A stretch of DNA of 23,830 bases from Thermoleophilia bacterium (GTDB lineage Bacteria; Actinomycetota; Thermoleophilia; Gaiellales; Gaiellaceae), in the NCBI GenBank assembly GCA_016844515.1, contig JAERMP010000024.1, positions 1 through 23,830 on the forward strand, given 5' to 3'. A model generated the notes under the pieces. The model saw nothing but the letters and a program-made list of their open reading frames with translations. It did no database searches and was not told the origin of the DNA. Below, one piece after another: positions 7,248-14,360 of this stretch. How positions within the stretch are numbered: position 1 is the first letter of the stretch; every line of letters starts with the position of its first letter. The position numbers and the translations under genes are program-made.

Positions 7248-8372
7248 ATGAGGTCGGCCGCCGACGCCCCTGAGGCGTGGTCCACGAAGCGTTCGGCGTC
7301 GTCGCGTCGCAGGCTGATCACCGCCGCGCTCGTGCTCGTGGCATGCGTCTGGACGGTTGCCCTCGTCGGCTTCAGTGCGGCCGAGGATCTACTGGCATGG
7401 GATGTCCGCTTCGCGTACCTGCCCGCCGCCGAGCTCGTTCTCGATGGCGACTCGCCCTATCCGGCGCTCGACGACCCGATCCTGGAAGACCAGAAGGGGT
7501 ACGTGTACCCGCCGCAGCTTCTTCTTGCGCTGCTCCCGCTGACCCCACTACCCATCGACATCGTCGCGTTGCTCGTGACGGTCGGCATGTTGGCGCTCCT
7601 CGGCCTCACACTCCGCCTGCTCGGAATTCGCGATGTCCGCTGCTACGCGGCCGCGCTGCTGTGGATGCCGGCTGCAAGCGGGGTGCTACTCGCAAACGTG
7701 TCGATCCCGCTCGCGTTTGCGCTTGCGGTCGCATGGCGTTATCGAGACGAGGTGTGGCCGCCGGCAGTTGCCCTCGGGTTCGCTGTCTCGGCAAAGCTGC
7801 TGCTCTGGCCGATGTTCGTGTGGATGCTTGCTACGCGACGCCTCCATGCAACGTTCTGGGCCGTCGTCGTTGGTCTCGTCGTCACGTTCGCCGCCTGGGC
7901 TGCTATCGGTTTTGCGGGCCTAACGGGATACCCCGCTCTGTTGCGTAGGCTCTCGGAGATCCAATCCGAGAACAGCTATTCGTTCGTCGGCATGGCGGCG
8001 ACGCTGGGCCTGGGTGATGTGGTTGGGCAGACCGTGACGCTCCTTGTCGGTGGCGCGCTCCTCGCCTCGTGTGTCGTTCTCGCCCGGCGAGGCGACGACC
8101 TGCGCTCGTTCACGTGCGCCGTCGCTGCGACGCTCGCTTTGAGTCCGATCGTGTGGCTCCACTACCTGGTGCTGCTGATCGTGCCGCTGGCGATCGCGCG
8201 TCCGCGCTTCTCGCTCATCTGGCTTCTTCCCGTTCTGCTCTGGATCAGCCCGCGACCTGGGTATGCCGAGGGGTTCCAGACGTTCTTGCCCGCGATCGCA
8301 GCGGTGATCCTCGTCGGTGTTCTGCTCACGCGGCACCCGCCCCCTCGGCCGGTCGATGAGGCGCGCGCGTGA
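7248..8372 (+). CDS. GT87-family (DUF2029) membrane glycosyltransferase
   Basis: GT87 enzymes are GT-C fold, polytopic mannosyl- or glycosyltransferases that use polyprenyl-phosphate sugars outside the membrane; the family includes mycobacterial PimE and arabinan/mannan enzymes. The 374-residue protein has about nine or ten hydrophobic segments. It shows the characteristic first extracellular loop: a membrane helix, then an Asp-rich stretch (DLLAWDVRFAYLPAAELVLD) and SPYP followed by YVYPPQLLLALLPL. Substrate and acceptor cannot be deduced. Its TGA overlaps the GTG start of the following DUF2079 gene by four bases, so the two are coupled. The start is uncertain: the ATG at 7248 has only a weak upstream AGGCGG directly adjacent. 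Confidence 0.8.
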   Translation: MRSAADAPEAWSTKRSASSRRRLITAALVLVACVWTVALVGFSAAEDLLAWDVRFAYLPAAELVLDGDSPYPALDDPILEDQKGYVYPPQLLLALLPLTPLPIDIVALLVTVGMLALLGLTLRLLGIRDVRCYAAALLWMPAASGVLLANVSIPLAFALAVAWRYRDEVWPPAVALGFAVSAKLLLWPMFVWMLATRRLHATFWAVVVGLVVTFAAWAAIGFAGLTGYPALLRRLSEIQSENSYSFVGMAATLGLGDVVGQTVTLLVGGALLASCVVLARRGDDLRSFTCAVAATLALSPIVWLHYLVLLIVPLAIARPRFSLIWLLPVLLWISPRPGYAEGFQTFLPAIAAVILVGVLLTRHPPPRPVDEARA

Positions 8373-9853
8373 CCACGTCCCAGCTCGTGGCACCGAAACG
8401 GCGCGAAGCGCTTGGCGCCTTCGTCGCTGCGCAGAGCTGGTCGCTCGTGGTGGGCGGGGCGATGCTCGGGTGGTCCCTTGCGTTGTTCGGAATCGTCCGA
8501 TCGGACTACCACAACTTCCGGCTCGCAAAGTTCGACCTCGGGAACATGGTGCAGGCCGTTTGGAGTACGGCCCACGGAAGACCCCTCGAGATCACCATGG
8601 TCACCGGTGAGCAGGGGACGCGACTCGCCAGCCATGTCGATCCGATCCTCGTACTGCTGGCGCCTCTATGGATCGTCGCGCCGACACCGCTGACGCTCGC
8701 CGCGGCTCAAATAGCGGCCGTCTCGCTCGGCGCGCTCCCGGTCTTCTGGCTGGCACGTCGGCACCTCAACTCGGAGAGGACAGCCGCCCTCGTCGCCTTG
8801 GCCTACCTCGCGTCCCCATGGGTGGCGTGGAACGCGCTCGAGGTCTTCCACCCGGTTGCGCTTGCGATCCCGCTGTTTCTCTTCTCTGTTTGGTTTCTCG
8901 ATGGCGACCGGCTCTGGCTTTTCGCTGCGTGTGCGGTACCTGCCGTCCTCACCGGGGAGCTCATGGGGTTGACGATCGCAGCGCTCGGGATCTGGTATGC
9001 GCTTGCTCGCGGCCGACGAGCCGGGTACGCGGTCGCTGCGTTAGGGACTCTATGGACCCTGATTGCGATCTACATCGTCGTCCCGGGCTTCTCCGGTGGT
9101 TCCAGTGTCTTCTACGGCTATTACGGCCATGTCGGGGGGTCGCCCTTCGGGGTTATTCGAACAGCGGTCACTGAGCCCAGCACGATTCTTTCGGCGCTGA
9201 CGACCGGTAACGACGTGCGCTACGTGATCGCGTTGACTCTTCCCCTCGCCGGTATGTTCGTGCTCGCTCCGGGGCTCGCTGCCGTGGCTCTTCCGCAGCT
9301 TCTCGCCAACGGGCTTTCCTACTCTCCGATCGCGACGTCGCCTGGTCACCACTACTCGGCCGCGGTGATCCCGTTCCTCGTCGCGGCCACGATATTTGGG
9401 CTCGCTCGCCTTGCTCCGAACCGCCAAGTATCCATCGCCACGCTCATTCTCGGCACATCACTGGGTTTCGCGCTCGTCTTCGGCGCATGGCCCGGTGCCC
9501 CAGGAGAGATACGGCTCATACACACCGACGTTACGCCGGCGAAGGTGGAGGCGCTCCGGGCTGCGCTCGAACTGGTGCCAGCGGAGGCTCCAGTCACCGC
9601 GACCAACAGAGTCGGCGCGCACCTGTCCGCGCGCCGACAGATCTTCACGGTTCCGGTGGTCGCTCGGTCCGACTGGATCGTCTTGGACTCGTCCGACGCT
9701 TATATCCCGGGGATCGTTGTGGGCAGGGAGAACCCCGAGCTCCTGCGCACCTTTCTCCGGCGCATCGAGACGAGCACGAAGTGGGAGAAACTGCTCGATC
9801 GCAACGGAGTGTTCGTCTTCCGAAGGGTCTCGAACGACGAGGGCACAGCGTGA
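8369..9853 (+). CDS. DUF2079 integral membrane protein, copy 1
   Basis: A 494-residue polytopic membrane protein of the DUF2079 family, whose function is not established; the fold resembles GT-C glycosyltransferases. Hallmarks are the first-loop motif FDLGNMVQAVWSTAHGRPLE (about 56-75), the HVDP motif near 90, and LAPGLAAVALPQLLANGLS in the C-terminal half. About ten to twelve hydrophobic segments are visible, then a soluble tail. It shares these features with the intact copy 3 downstream and with a truncated copy 2 directly after it. The GTG start overlaps the GT87 stop (GTGA), and its own TGA overlaps copy 2's GTG in the same way, so all three were once one transcript. A role in sugar transfer to envelope polymers is inference from context. 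Confidence 0.85.
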   Translation: MTTSQLVAPKRREALGAFVAAQSWSLVVGGAMLGWSLALFGIVRSDYHNFRLAKFDLGNMVQAVWSTAHGRPLEITMVTGEQGTRLASHVDPILVLLAPLWIVAPTPLTLAAAQIAAVSLGALPVFWLARRHLNSERTAALVALAYLASPWVAWNALEVFHPVALAIPLFLFSVWFLDGDRLWLFAACAVPAVLTGELMGLTIAALGIWYALARGRRAGYAVAALGTLWTLIAIYIVVPGFSGGSSVFYGYYGHVGGSPFGVIRTAVTEPSTILSALTTGNDVRYVIALTLPLAGMFVLAPGLAAVALPQLLANGLSYSPIATSPGHHYSAAVIPFLVAATIFGLARLAPNRQVSIATLILGTSLGFALVFGAWPGAPGEIRLIHTDVTPAKVEALRAALELVPAEAPVTATNRVGAHLSARRQIFTVPVVARSDWIVLDSSDAYIPGIVVGRENPELLRTFLRRIETSTKWEKLLDRNGVFVFRRVSNDEGTA

Positions 9854-10152
9854 GCGTGCAACATCGTGCAGCACCTCTCGGAACTGGGCCAACCCTCGCC
9901 AGGCGGGTGCGCGGGTTGTGCCTCATCAATCGCTGGTCGCTCGTCGTGTGGTGTGCGATGGTCGGGTGGGGGGTCGCCGTCCTTGCTGTCGTTTGTTCCG
10001 AGTACCTGAGCTTCCGGCTTGCGCGCTTCGACCTCGGGAACATGGTGGAAGCGGTCAGGAGCACGGCTCACGGTAGGCCGCTCGAATCGACGACCGCTGT
10101 GGGCGAGTAGATGGTTCGACTCGGGGGCCACGTAGACCCGATCCTCGTGTTG
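9850..10152 (+). pseudogene. Truncated DUF2079 copy 2
   Basis: The frame starts at a GTG overlapping copy 1's stop and encodes 86 residues, including FRLARFDLGNMVEAVRSTAH, clearly homologous to the N-termini of copies 1 and 3. It stops at a TAG (10108-10110) where copy 3 has the CAG of GEQMVRLGGHVDP. Beyond the stop, the same frame still reads MVRLGGHVDPILVL, so homology runs to about 10152 before being lost. Thus there is both a nonsense codon and a deletion of the remaining 390 or so residues. Compared with the 494-496 residue copies, only the first fifth survives, so a functional product is unlikely. Confidence 0.85.
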
Positions 10153-10186
10153 CGGTGTCTACATTTTCAGGAATGTGAACCGCTGA

Positions 10187-10279
10187 CTACGATTGGGTTG
10201 GGCGTACGACGACGGTGAGCTCCTCGCCGCGGTGGATCAACCGGGCGCCCGGCTCGGCGAGGAAGTCGGCTGTGTGTAG
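10187..10279 (-). pseudogene. C-terminal remnant of a second copy of the GT-C-like membrane protein
   Basis: On the minus strand, 30 codons followed by a TAG (10189-10187) read LHTADFLAEPGARLIHRGEE and on to LTVVVRPTQS. This matches the C-terminus of the intact protein at 11774-13204 (SHTADFLAEPGARAIYRGDE then ITVVVRPGA) almost residue for residue. Orientation relative to the preceding DUF2079 copy is the same as in the intact pair. The rest of the gene is absent; its place is taken by the start of DUF2079 copy 3. This is a relic of a duplicated DUF2079/membrane-protein module. Confidence 0.82.
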
Positions 10280-10281
10280 CG

Positions 10282-11772
10282 ATGGCGTCTGACCCCAAGC
10301 CGGTTTCGACGCTTCGATCCGCGAGCCTGGCCGGACTCGTTCGCGAGCGCGCCTGGGCGCTCGCGGTCTGGGCGGCGATGCTGGGCTGGACGATCGTGCT
10401 CTGCGCCATCATCCGCGACGGCTATGTGAACTTCCGTTCCGGCCGCTTCGACCTCGGCAACATGGTGCAGGCTGTCTGGAGCACCGCCAACGGGCGTCCG
10501 CTCGAGATTACGCACGGAGCGACCGGCGAGCAGATGGTTCGCCTCGGCGGCCACGTCGATCCGTTCCTCGCTCTGCTCGCGCCGGTCTGGATTGTCTGGC
10601 CGTCCCCGCTCGCGCTCGCCTTCGCGCAGATCGCGGTGGTCTCGGTGGGGGCTCTGCCGGTGCTCTGGCTAGGGCGTCGGCATCTCGGCTCGGAGCGAGC
10701 TGCAGGCCTGCTTGCGCTCGCCTACCTTGCGTATCCCTGGCTTGCGTGGAGCGCGGTTGCCGCGATCCATCCCGTGACGTTCGCGATCCCGCTCTTCCTC
10801 TTCTGCGTCTGGTTCCTCGACACCGATCGGCTGATTCCCTTCGCTCTCAGCGCCGCGCTGGCTGTGATGACCGGCGAGCTGATGGGGCTGCCGATCGTCG
10901 CGCTGGGAGTCTGGTATGCGCTTGCCCGGCGCAGGCAGCTGGTTGGGATCGCCATCGTTCTCGGGGGTGCTGCCTGGACGTTCTTGGCCTTGTATGTGAT
11001 CGTCCCCGCGTCTTCGGGCGAGTCGAGCATCTTCTACGGCTTCTACGACGAGGTCGGCGGGTCGCCGCAGGGTGTAGTCCGGAAGCTCTTCACGGATCCG
11101 GGCGCGATCTTCGGCGCGCTGTTCGAGTCACACGACCTCGTCTACCTCGTGTGGCTCGGCGTACCTCTTGCCGGTCTGTTCCTCCTCGCCCCGGGCTTGG
11201 CGGCCGTTGCTCTCCCGCAGCTTCTCGCGAACGGCCTCTCGGACTTCCGATCGATGACAGACCCGCGCTACCACAGCGTCGCCGCCGTGATCCCGTTTCT
11301 GATCGCCGCCACGGTCCTGGGAATCGCTCGACTCGGAGTGCCTCGGCGCACGTTCGCCGCCGCTGCGGTGCTCGTGAGCTCGGCGGCGCTCACACTCATC
11401 GTTGGTCCGTGGGCTCGTGTGGTCGGTGTGGCACCCTTGGGCGCGCGGCCCGCTCTTCCGGCGCCCCGCGTCGCGGCGCTCGGCGACGCCGTGGCGCTCG
11501 TGCCCGAGGGCGTGCCCATCAGTGCGTCCAACGCCGCCGGCTCGCATCTGTCCGCCCGGCGCTACGTCTATTCGGTCCCGAACCTCGGCAAGGCCGAGTG
11601 GGTCGTCGTTGACCTGAGGGATCCGTGGGTCGTGAGCCCGGACTCGCCGATTCTCACGAATCACCCAGAGGTCGTTCGCGCGTTCGCCGGCCGGCTTGCG
11701 CAAGATCCCGCTTGGGTCAAGGTGTTCGAGCGTGAGGGAGTGCTCGTGTTCCGGGCGCGGGCGAACAGTTGA
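10282..11772 (+). CDS. DUF2079 integral membrane protein, copy 3
   Basis: A 496-residue polytopic membrane protein of the DUF2079 family, closely related to copy 1. It keeps FRSGRFDLGNMVQAVWSTAN near 50-70, GEQMVRLGGHVDPFLALLAP near 81-100, the MTGELMGLPIVALGVWYALA segment and LAPGLAAVALPQLLANGLS. Numerous hydrophobic helices are followed by a soluble C-terminal region with SAS(N)xxGSHLSARR. No enzymatic activity is proven for the family; GT-C-like transfer or transport of lipid-linked sugars is inference. The assigned ATG lies in a palindromic-repeat relic and has no convincing Shine-Dalgarno, so a start a few codons downstream is possible. Its TGA lies one base from the stop of the convergent gene at 11774. 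Confidence 0.85.
   Translation: MASDPKPVSTLRSASLAGLVRERAWALAVWAAMLGWTIVLCAIIRDGYVNFRSGRFDLGNMVQAVWSTANGRPLEITHGATGEQMVRLGGHVDPFLALLAPVWIVWPSPLALAFAQIAVVSVGALPVLWLGRRHLGSERAAGLLALAYLAYPWLAWSAVAAIHPVTFAIPLFLFCVWFLDTDRLIPFALSAALAVMTGELMGLPIVALGVWYALARRRQLVGIAIVLGGAAWTFLALYVIVPASSGESSIFYGFYDEVGGSPQGVVRKLFTDPGAIFGALFESHDLVYLVWLGVPLAGLFLLAPGLAAVALPQLLANGLSDFRSMTDPRYHSVAAVIPFLIAATVLGIARLGVPRRTFAAAAVLVSSAALTLIVGPWARVVGVAPLGARPALPAPRVAALGDAVALVPEGVPISASNAAGSHLSARRYVYSVPNLGKAEWVVVDLRDPWVVSPDSPILTNHPEVVRAFAGRLAQDPAWVKVFEREGVLVFRARANS
10283..10297. repeat. GGGGTCTGACCCC-family repeat at the start codon of DUF2079 copy 3
   Basis: TGGCGTCTGACCCCA differs by one base from the 15-mer TGGGGTCTGACCCCA found at 13322-13336. 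It starts on the second base of the copy 3 ATG and so encodes its first residues (MASDP). It sits directly beside the membrane-protein remnant ending at 10279, at a likely deletion junction. Confidence 0.6.
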
Positions 11773-11773
11773 C

Positions 11774-13204
11774 CTACGCGCCCGGCCGAACGACCACCGT
11801 GATCTCGTCGCCGCGGTAGATCGCTCGGGCGCCCGGCTCGGCGAGGAAGTCCGCCGTGTGGGAGCGGCGTTTCTCGTCGACGACAACGATTCGGTAGCCG
11901 TCGGCGAACGATTTCCAGTCGGCGCCTTCCTCCGCTGCATAGTGGGACAACCGGTCGAAGAACTCCTCGTCGAAGAGCTCGAAGCGGACGTCGTAGGCGA
12001 CCCGCCCGCGCAGCTCGGGAATCTTCCAGAGCATCCAGTCGCTGAATCGGTCGGCAGCGAACACGCGGTCGCCGGGCTCGACCGCGCTGCGTACCGCTTC
12101 GACGGGTTCCCGCGGCCAGTTGCTCTCGTACCACGAGGAGTCGCGGAGGAGAGAGACGCCGGCAACGACGATCAGTGCGACCGCACAGCCGGTGGTCAGC
12201 ATCACGTTGAAGCGCCTCCGTGGTTCTCCGGGGTTTCGGCTCTCGAGTTTGCGGCCGATCGCGGCGGGGAGGAAGAGCATGCACGCGAACGCGAACCAGA
12301 CGATTCCGCGGATCGCGGTCACGGCGCCGATGAGCGTGAGACTGAGGACTGCGATGTCGAACAGCATCAGTCGGCGGCGTCCGAGGAACACAAGTGGGAT
12401 CGCGAGTGCGACGAGCGCATAGAAGAACATCGTGTTCGTCTCCGGGTGGGCCCACTGCCACTCGGTCACTCGATCGGCAAACGGGGCGTCGACGAGCATC
12501 AGGTGGTAGTAGCGGGCTGTGGTGACCGGGCCGTACGGAGTGGCCAGGGCCGCAAGCGGTGGCAGGACGACGAGGAGGACGCTGCGGAGGCCTGAGCGCC
12601 CCCGGCTCCGGACGAGCTCGTAGACGCCGAGCAGCATCATCAGGAGCGCGCCGAGCGTGACACTCCCGTGGACGTTCGCCCAGACGACGAGCAGCGGAAG
12701 CGCGAGCCACACTCGTCTGCTTGGGTGCCTCGCCTCCGATGCGAGGAGCCAGAGCAACCCCGCGTAGAGCGGCAGCGCGAGCATCTGGGCGCGGATCGAC
12801 CAGGCCCAAGGCGCCGCGAGAAGAACGGGGAGGAACAGGACCCAGATGGCGCGCGGGCCCGCGCCGAGAGAGCGCGCTCCGGCTGCGGCGACTCCGAATG
12901 CCGACACGACGACTGCGGCCGTGGCCACCGCCATAAGCGCATGACCACCCAGGCTGTAGATGCCGTAGATCAGGAGCTGCGTGGCCCACTGCTGGTCCGT
13001 CCACGTGCTCCCCATCCCGTAGACGGTGAGCTCGTCGCGGCTCGGCAGGCCGTTCTCGACGATCTCACGTCCTGCCATGAGGTTGAGCCAGCTGTCGTTC
13101 ACGAGGATGAACGGCGGAAAGATCAGGAGGAAGATGACGCCGAACCCCGCCAGGAGGACGACGAGGATGAACTCCTCCTCGGCAATTCGTTTGACAGTTC
13201 GCAT
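11774..13204 (-). CDS. GT-C-like polytopic membrane protein with soluble C-terminal domain
   Basis: A 476-residue protein with about ten membrane helices followed by a soluble domain of roughly 130 residues. The N-terminal loop after the first helix (NDSWLNLMAGREIVENGLP, then TDQQWATQLLIYGIYSLGG) has the Asp/Trp pattern of GT-C-like proteins similar to family 39 glycosyltransferases, though I cannot name a characterised relative. The C-terminal part (VEPGDRVFAADRFSDWMLWK to TADFLAEPGARAIYRGDEIT) resembles the tail found in such proteins. It converges on DUF2079 copy 3, with the stops nearly touching and no terminator between. A 30-codon relic of a second copy lies at 10187-10279. No Shine-Dalgarno is evident before the ATG at 13204; the upstream region carries palindromic repeats. 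Confidence 0.75.
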   Translation of the reverse strand: MRTVKRIAEEEFILVVLLAGFGVIFLLIFPPFILVNDSWLNLMAGREIVENGLPSRDELTVYGMGSTWTDQQWATQLLIYGIYSLGGHALMAVATAAVVVSAFGVAAAGARSLGAGPRAIWVLFLPVLLAAPWAWSIRAQMLALPLYAGLLWLLASEARHPSRRVWLALPLLVVWANVHGSVTLGALLMMLLGVYELVRSRGRSGLRSVLLVVLPPLAALATPYGPVTTARYYHLMLVDAPFADRVTEWQWAHPETNTMFFYALVALAIPLVFLGRRRLMLFDIAVLSLTLIGAVTAIRGIVWFAFACMLFLPAAIGRKLESRNPGEPRRRFNVMLTTGCAVALIVVAGVSLLRDSSWYESNWPREPVEAVRSAVEPGDRVFAADRFSDWMLWKIPELRGRVAYDVRFELFDEEFFDRLSHYAAEEGADWKSFADGYRIVVVDEKRRSHTADFLAEPGARAIYRGDEITVVVRPGA

Positions 13205-13224
13205 CGTTGGGCGGCGGGGTTAGC

Positions 13225-13348
13225 GGTCAGACCCCGGGGTCGGGCGCTGGGGTCTGACCCCTTGGTCGCGCGGTCGAGTGTGCGCTGGGGTCTGACCTCC
13301 TGGTTCTGCGACGGATGCGTGTGGGGTCTGACCCCACGGGTCTGACCC
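13225..13348. repeat. Cluster of five GGGGTCTGACCCC-type palindromic repeats
   Basis: Five copies or near copies occur in 124 bases: GGTCAGACCCC (13225-13235), GGGGTCTGACCCC (13249-13261), GGGGTCTGACCTCC (13287-13300), TGGGGTCTGACCCCA (13322-13336) and GGGTCTGACCC (13338-13348). They fill the gap between the membrane-protein start (13204) and the response-regulator stop (13361). Each unit is an almost perfect palindrome. Related copies occur at 10283-10297 and 20789-20813. They look like a dispersed intergenic REP-like family; no transposase is visible. Confidence 0.85.
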
Positions 13349-13360
13349 TGAGTGCTTCAC

Positions 13361-13990
13361 CTACTCGTCGGCGAAAATGGGGCTTTCCACGAGCCCGTGC
13401 TGATAGGCGATGCGGGTCGCCTCAGTGCGGTTCTTCACCCCGAGCTTGCGGTAGATGTTCGTCAGATGGAACTTCACGGTCTGCGGCGCGACCCAGAACT
13501 CCTTCGCGATCTCGTCGTTCGAGAGGCCGCGCGCAAGCGCTCCGAGGATAGTGAGCTCCCGCTCGGTGAGCCCGAGTGTCTTCGCCCCGGCTCGCTCGGT
13601 GTCGTCTCCCGCGACAGCCGTGTGGATGTTGCCCTCGAGAGCCTGCCGTAGCGTTGCCGGGAGGTCGTCCGGGTTCACCGTCTTGATGACGTAAGCGGCA
13701 GCTCCGCGGCGCAGCGCAGCGTCGATCAGCTCCTGATTCGCCGAGGCGGAGAGCATCACGACCTTGATCTCGGGATGACGTCGCTTGATCTCGTCGAGGC
13801 AAGCGAGCCCGTCCATGTGTGGCATGCGAACGTCTAGGAGCACGAGATCGGGTTTCGTCTGCCCGACGAGCGGGAGCACCTGAGTCCCGGACTGGGTCTC
13901 ACCCACGATCTCGAATCCACCGTCGTCTTCGAGCGCTCGACGGATCCCGTCGAGGACGAGCCGATGGTCGTCGGCGATCACGACCCGCAT
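13361..13990 (-). CDS. NarL/LuxR-family response regulator (orphan)
   Basis: A two-component response regulator of 209 residues. The receiver domain (1-120) has the acidic pair D7/D8, the phospho-acceptor D53 in LLDVRMPHMDG, S81 in place of Thr in the switch position, and K103 in AAYVIKTV. A short linker leads to a LuxR/NarL helix-turn-helix (about 140-200): LTERELTILGALARGLSNDE, then IAKEFWVAPQTVKFHLTNIY and RKLGVKNRTEA. All key residues are present, so phosphorylation-dependent DNA binding is expected. No sensor kinase is in the window. It is divergent from the giant repeat-protein gene across 370 bases, making that gene a plausible but unproven target. No clear Shine-Dalgarno precedes the ATG at 13990. 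Confidence 0.93.
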   Translation of the reverse strand: MRVVIADDHRLVLDGIRRALEDDGGFEIVGETQSGTQVLPLVGQTKPDLVLLDVRMPHMDGLACLDEIKRRHPEIKVVMLSASANQELIDAALRRGAAAYVIKTVNPDDLPATLRQALEGNIHTAVAGDDTERAGAKTLGLTERELTILGALARGLSNDEIAKEFWVAPQTVKFHLTNIYRKLGVKNRTEATRIAYQHGLVESPIFADE

Positions 13991-14222
13991 CCGCAGGAGT
14001 GTCGCACAGGCCTACGACGCCGCTCGCAGCGGGCATCACAGCAAGCCGGTGCGCCGCGGTCGATCGTGGCACGGGGCGACGCGGCCGCAAGAGCGGCCGC
14101 CTTCAGGGATCTTTGAGCGCCCGGACTTCGCGCTAGCGGATTCCGGGCTTGCGAAGGGGGATAGAGCAGGCCCCCTTTCGGGTCAGCCAGGTACTGCCTA
14201 GCCAAGGGTCCTGACCCTCGTC
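13991..14222. other. Hairpin-rich divergent intergenic region
   Basis: This non-coding stretch holds stacked inverted repeats: GCGGCCGC-AAGA-GCGGCCGC (14081-14100), CCCGGA/TCCGGG (14120-14125 and 14142-14147), AAGGGGG/CCCCCTT (14154-14160 and 14171-14177), and GGGTCAG/CTGACCC (14180-14186 and 14211-14217). The last competes with a local GGGTC/GACCC pairing (14206-14217), which resembles a degenerate copy of the GGGTCTGACCC repeat. No ORF of note is seen. Promoters for both flanking genes should lie here or just downstream. Confidence 0.6.
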
Positions 14223-14256
14223 CGAGGGATTGCCGGTACCCCCGGAGGGGGATACT
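14223..14256 (+). promoter_or_regulatory. Bipartite upstream element of the repeat-protein gene (putative promoter)
   Basis: CGAGGGATTGCC (14223-14234), a 12-base spacer, and GGGGGATAC (14247-14255) match, with identical spacing, an element upstream of the L,D-transpeptidase (20869-20901). Sequence after the box also agrees (TCTCAGA here, CCTGAGA there). GATACT could serve as a -10 hexamer, though the gap to the TTGCC box (15) is short for a housekeeping sigma factor; an alternative sigma factor or a regulator site are options. If a promoter, the 5' leader is about 100 bases. Confidence 0.5.
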
Positions 14257-14286
14257 CTCAGACGCAGACACAGAGATCAGAGCCCG

Positions 14287-14351
14287 GATGCGCTTGAAGC
14301 TCGAGGGGGAGCACACACGGGGTTCAGGGCGAGTTCAAGCATCGAAGGGAG
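14287..14351 (+). promoter_or_regulatory. Leader stem abutting the repeat-protein ribosome binding site
   Basis: The segments GATG-cg-CTTGAA-g-CTCG (14287-14303) and CGAG-TTCAAG-CATC (14330-14343) are complementary over 14 base pairs with two small bulges, around a 26-base loop. The Shine-Dalgarno GAAGGGAG (14344-14351) starts at the very next base, nine bases before the ATG at 14361. The stem could control access to, or expose, the ribosome binding site. Confidence 0.5.
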
Positions 14352-14360
14352 ATAACTGAA

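Noticed and set aside
14154..14256. Known riboswitch (cyclic di-GMP or cyclic di-AMP class) upstream of the repeat protein
   Set aside because: Hairpins are present, but I could not match the conserved core of either class by eye, so no riboswitch is claimed.
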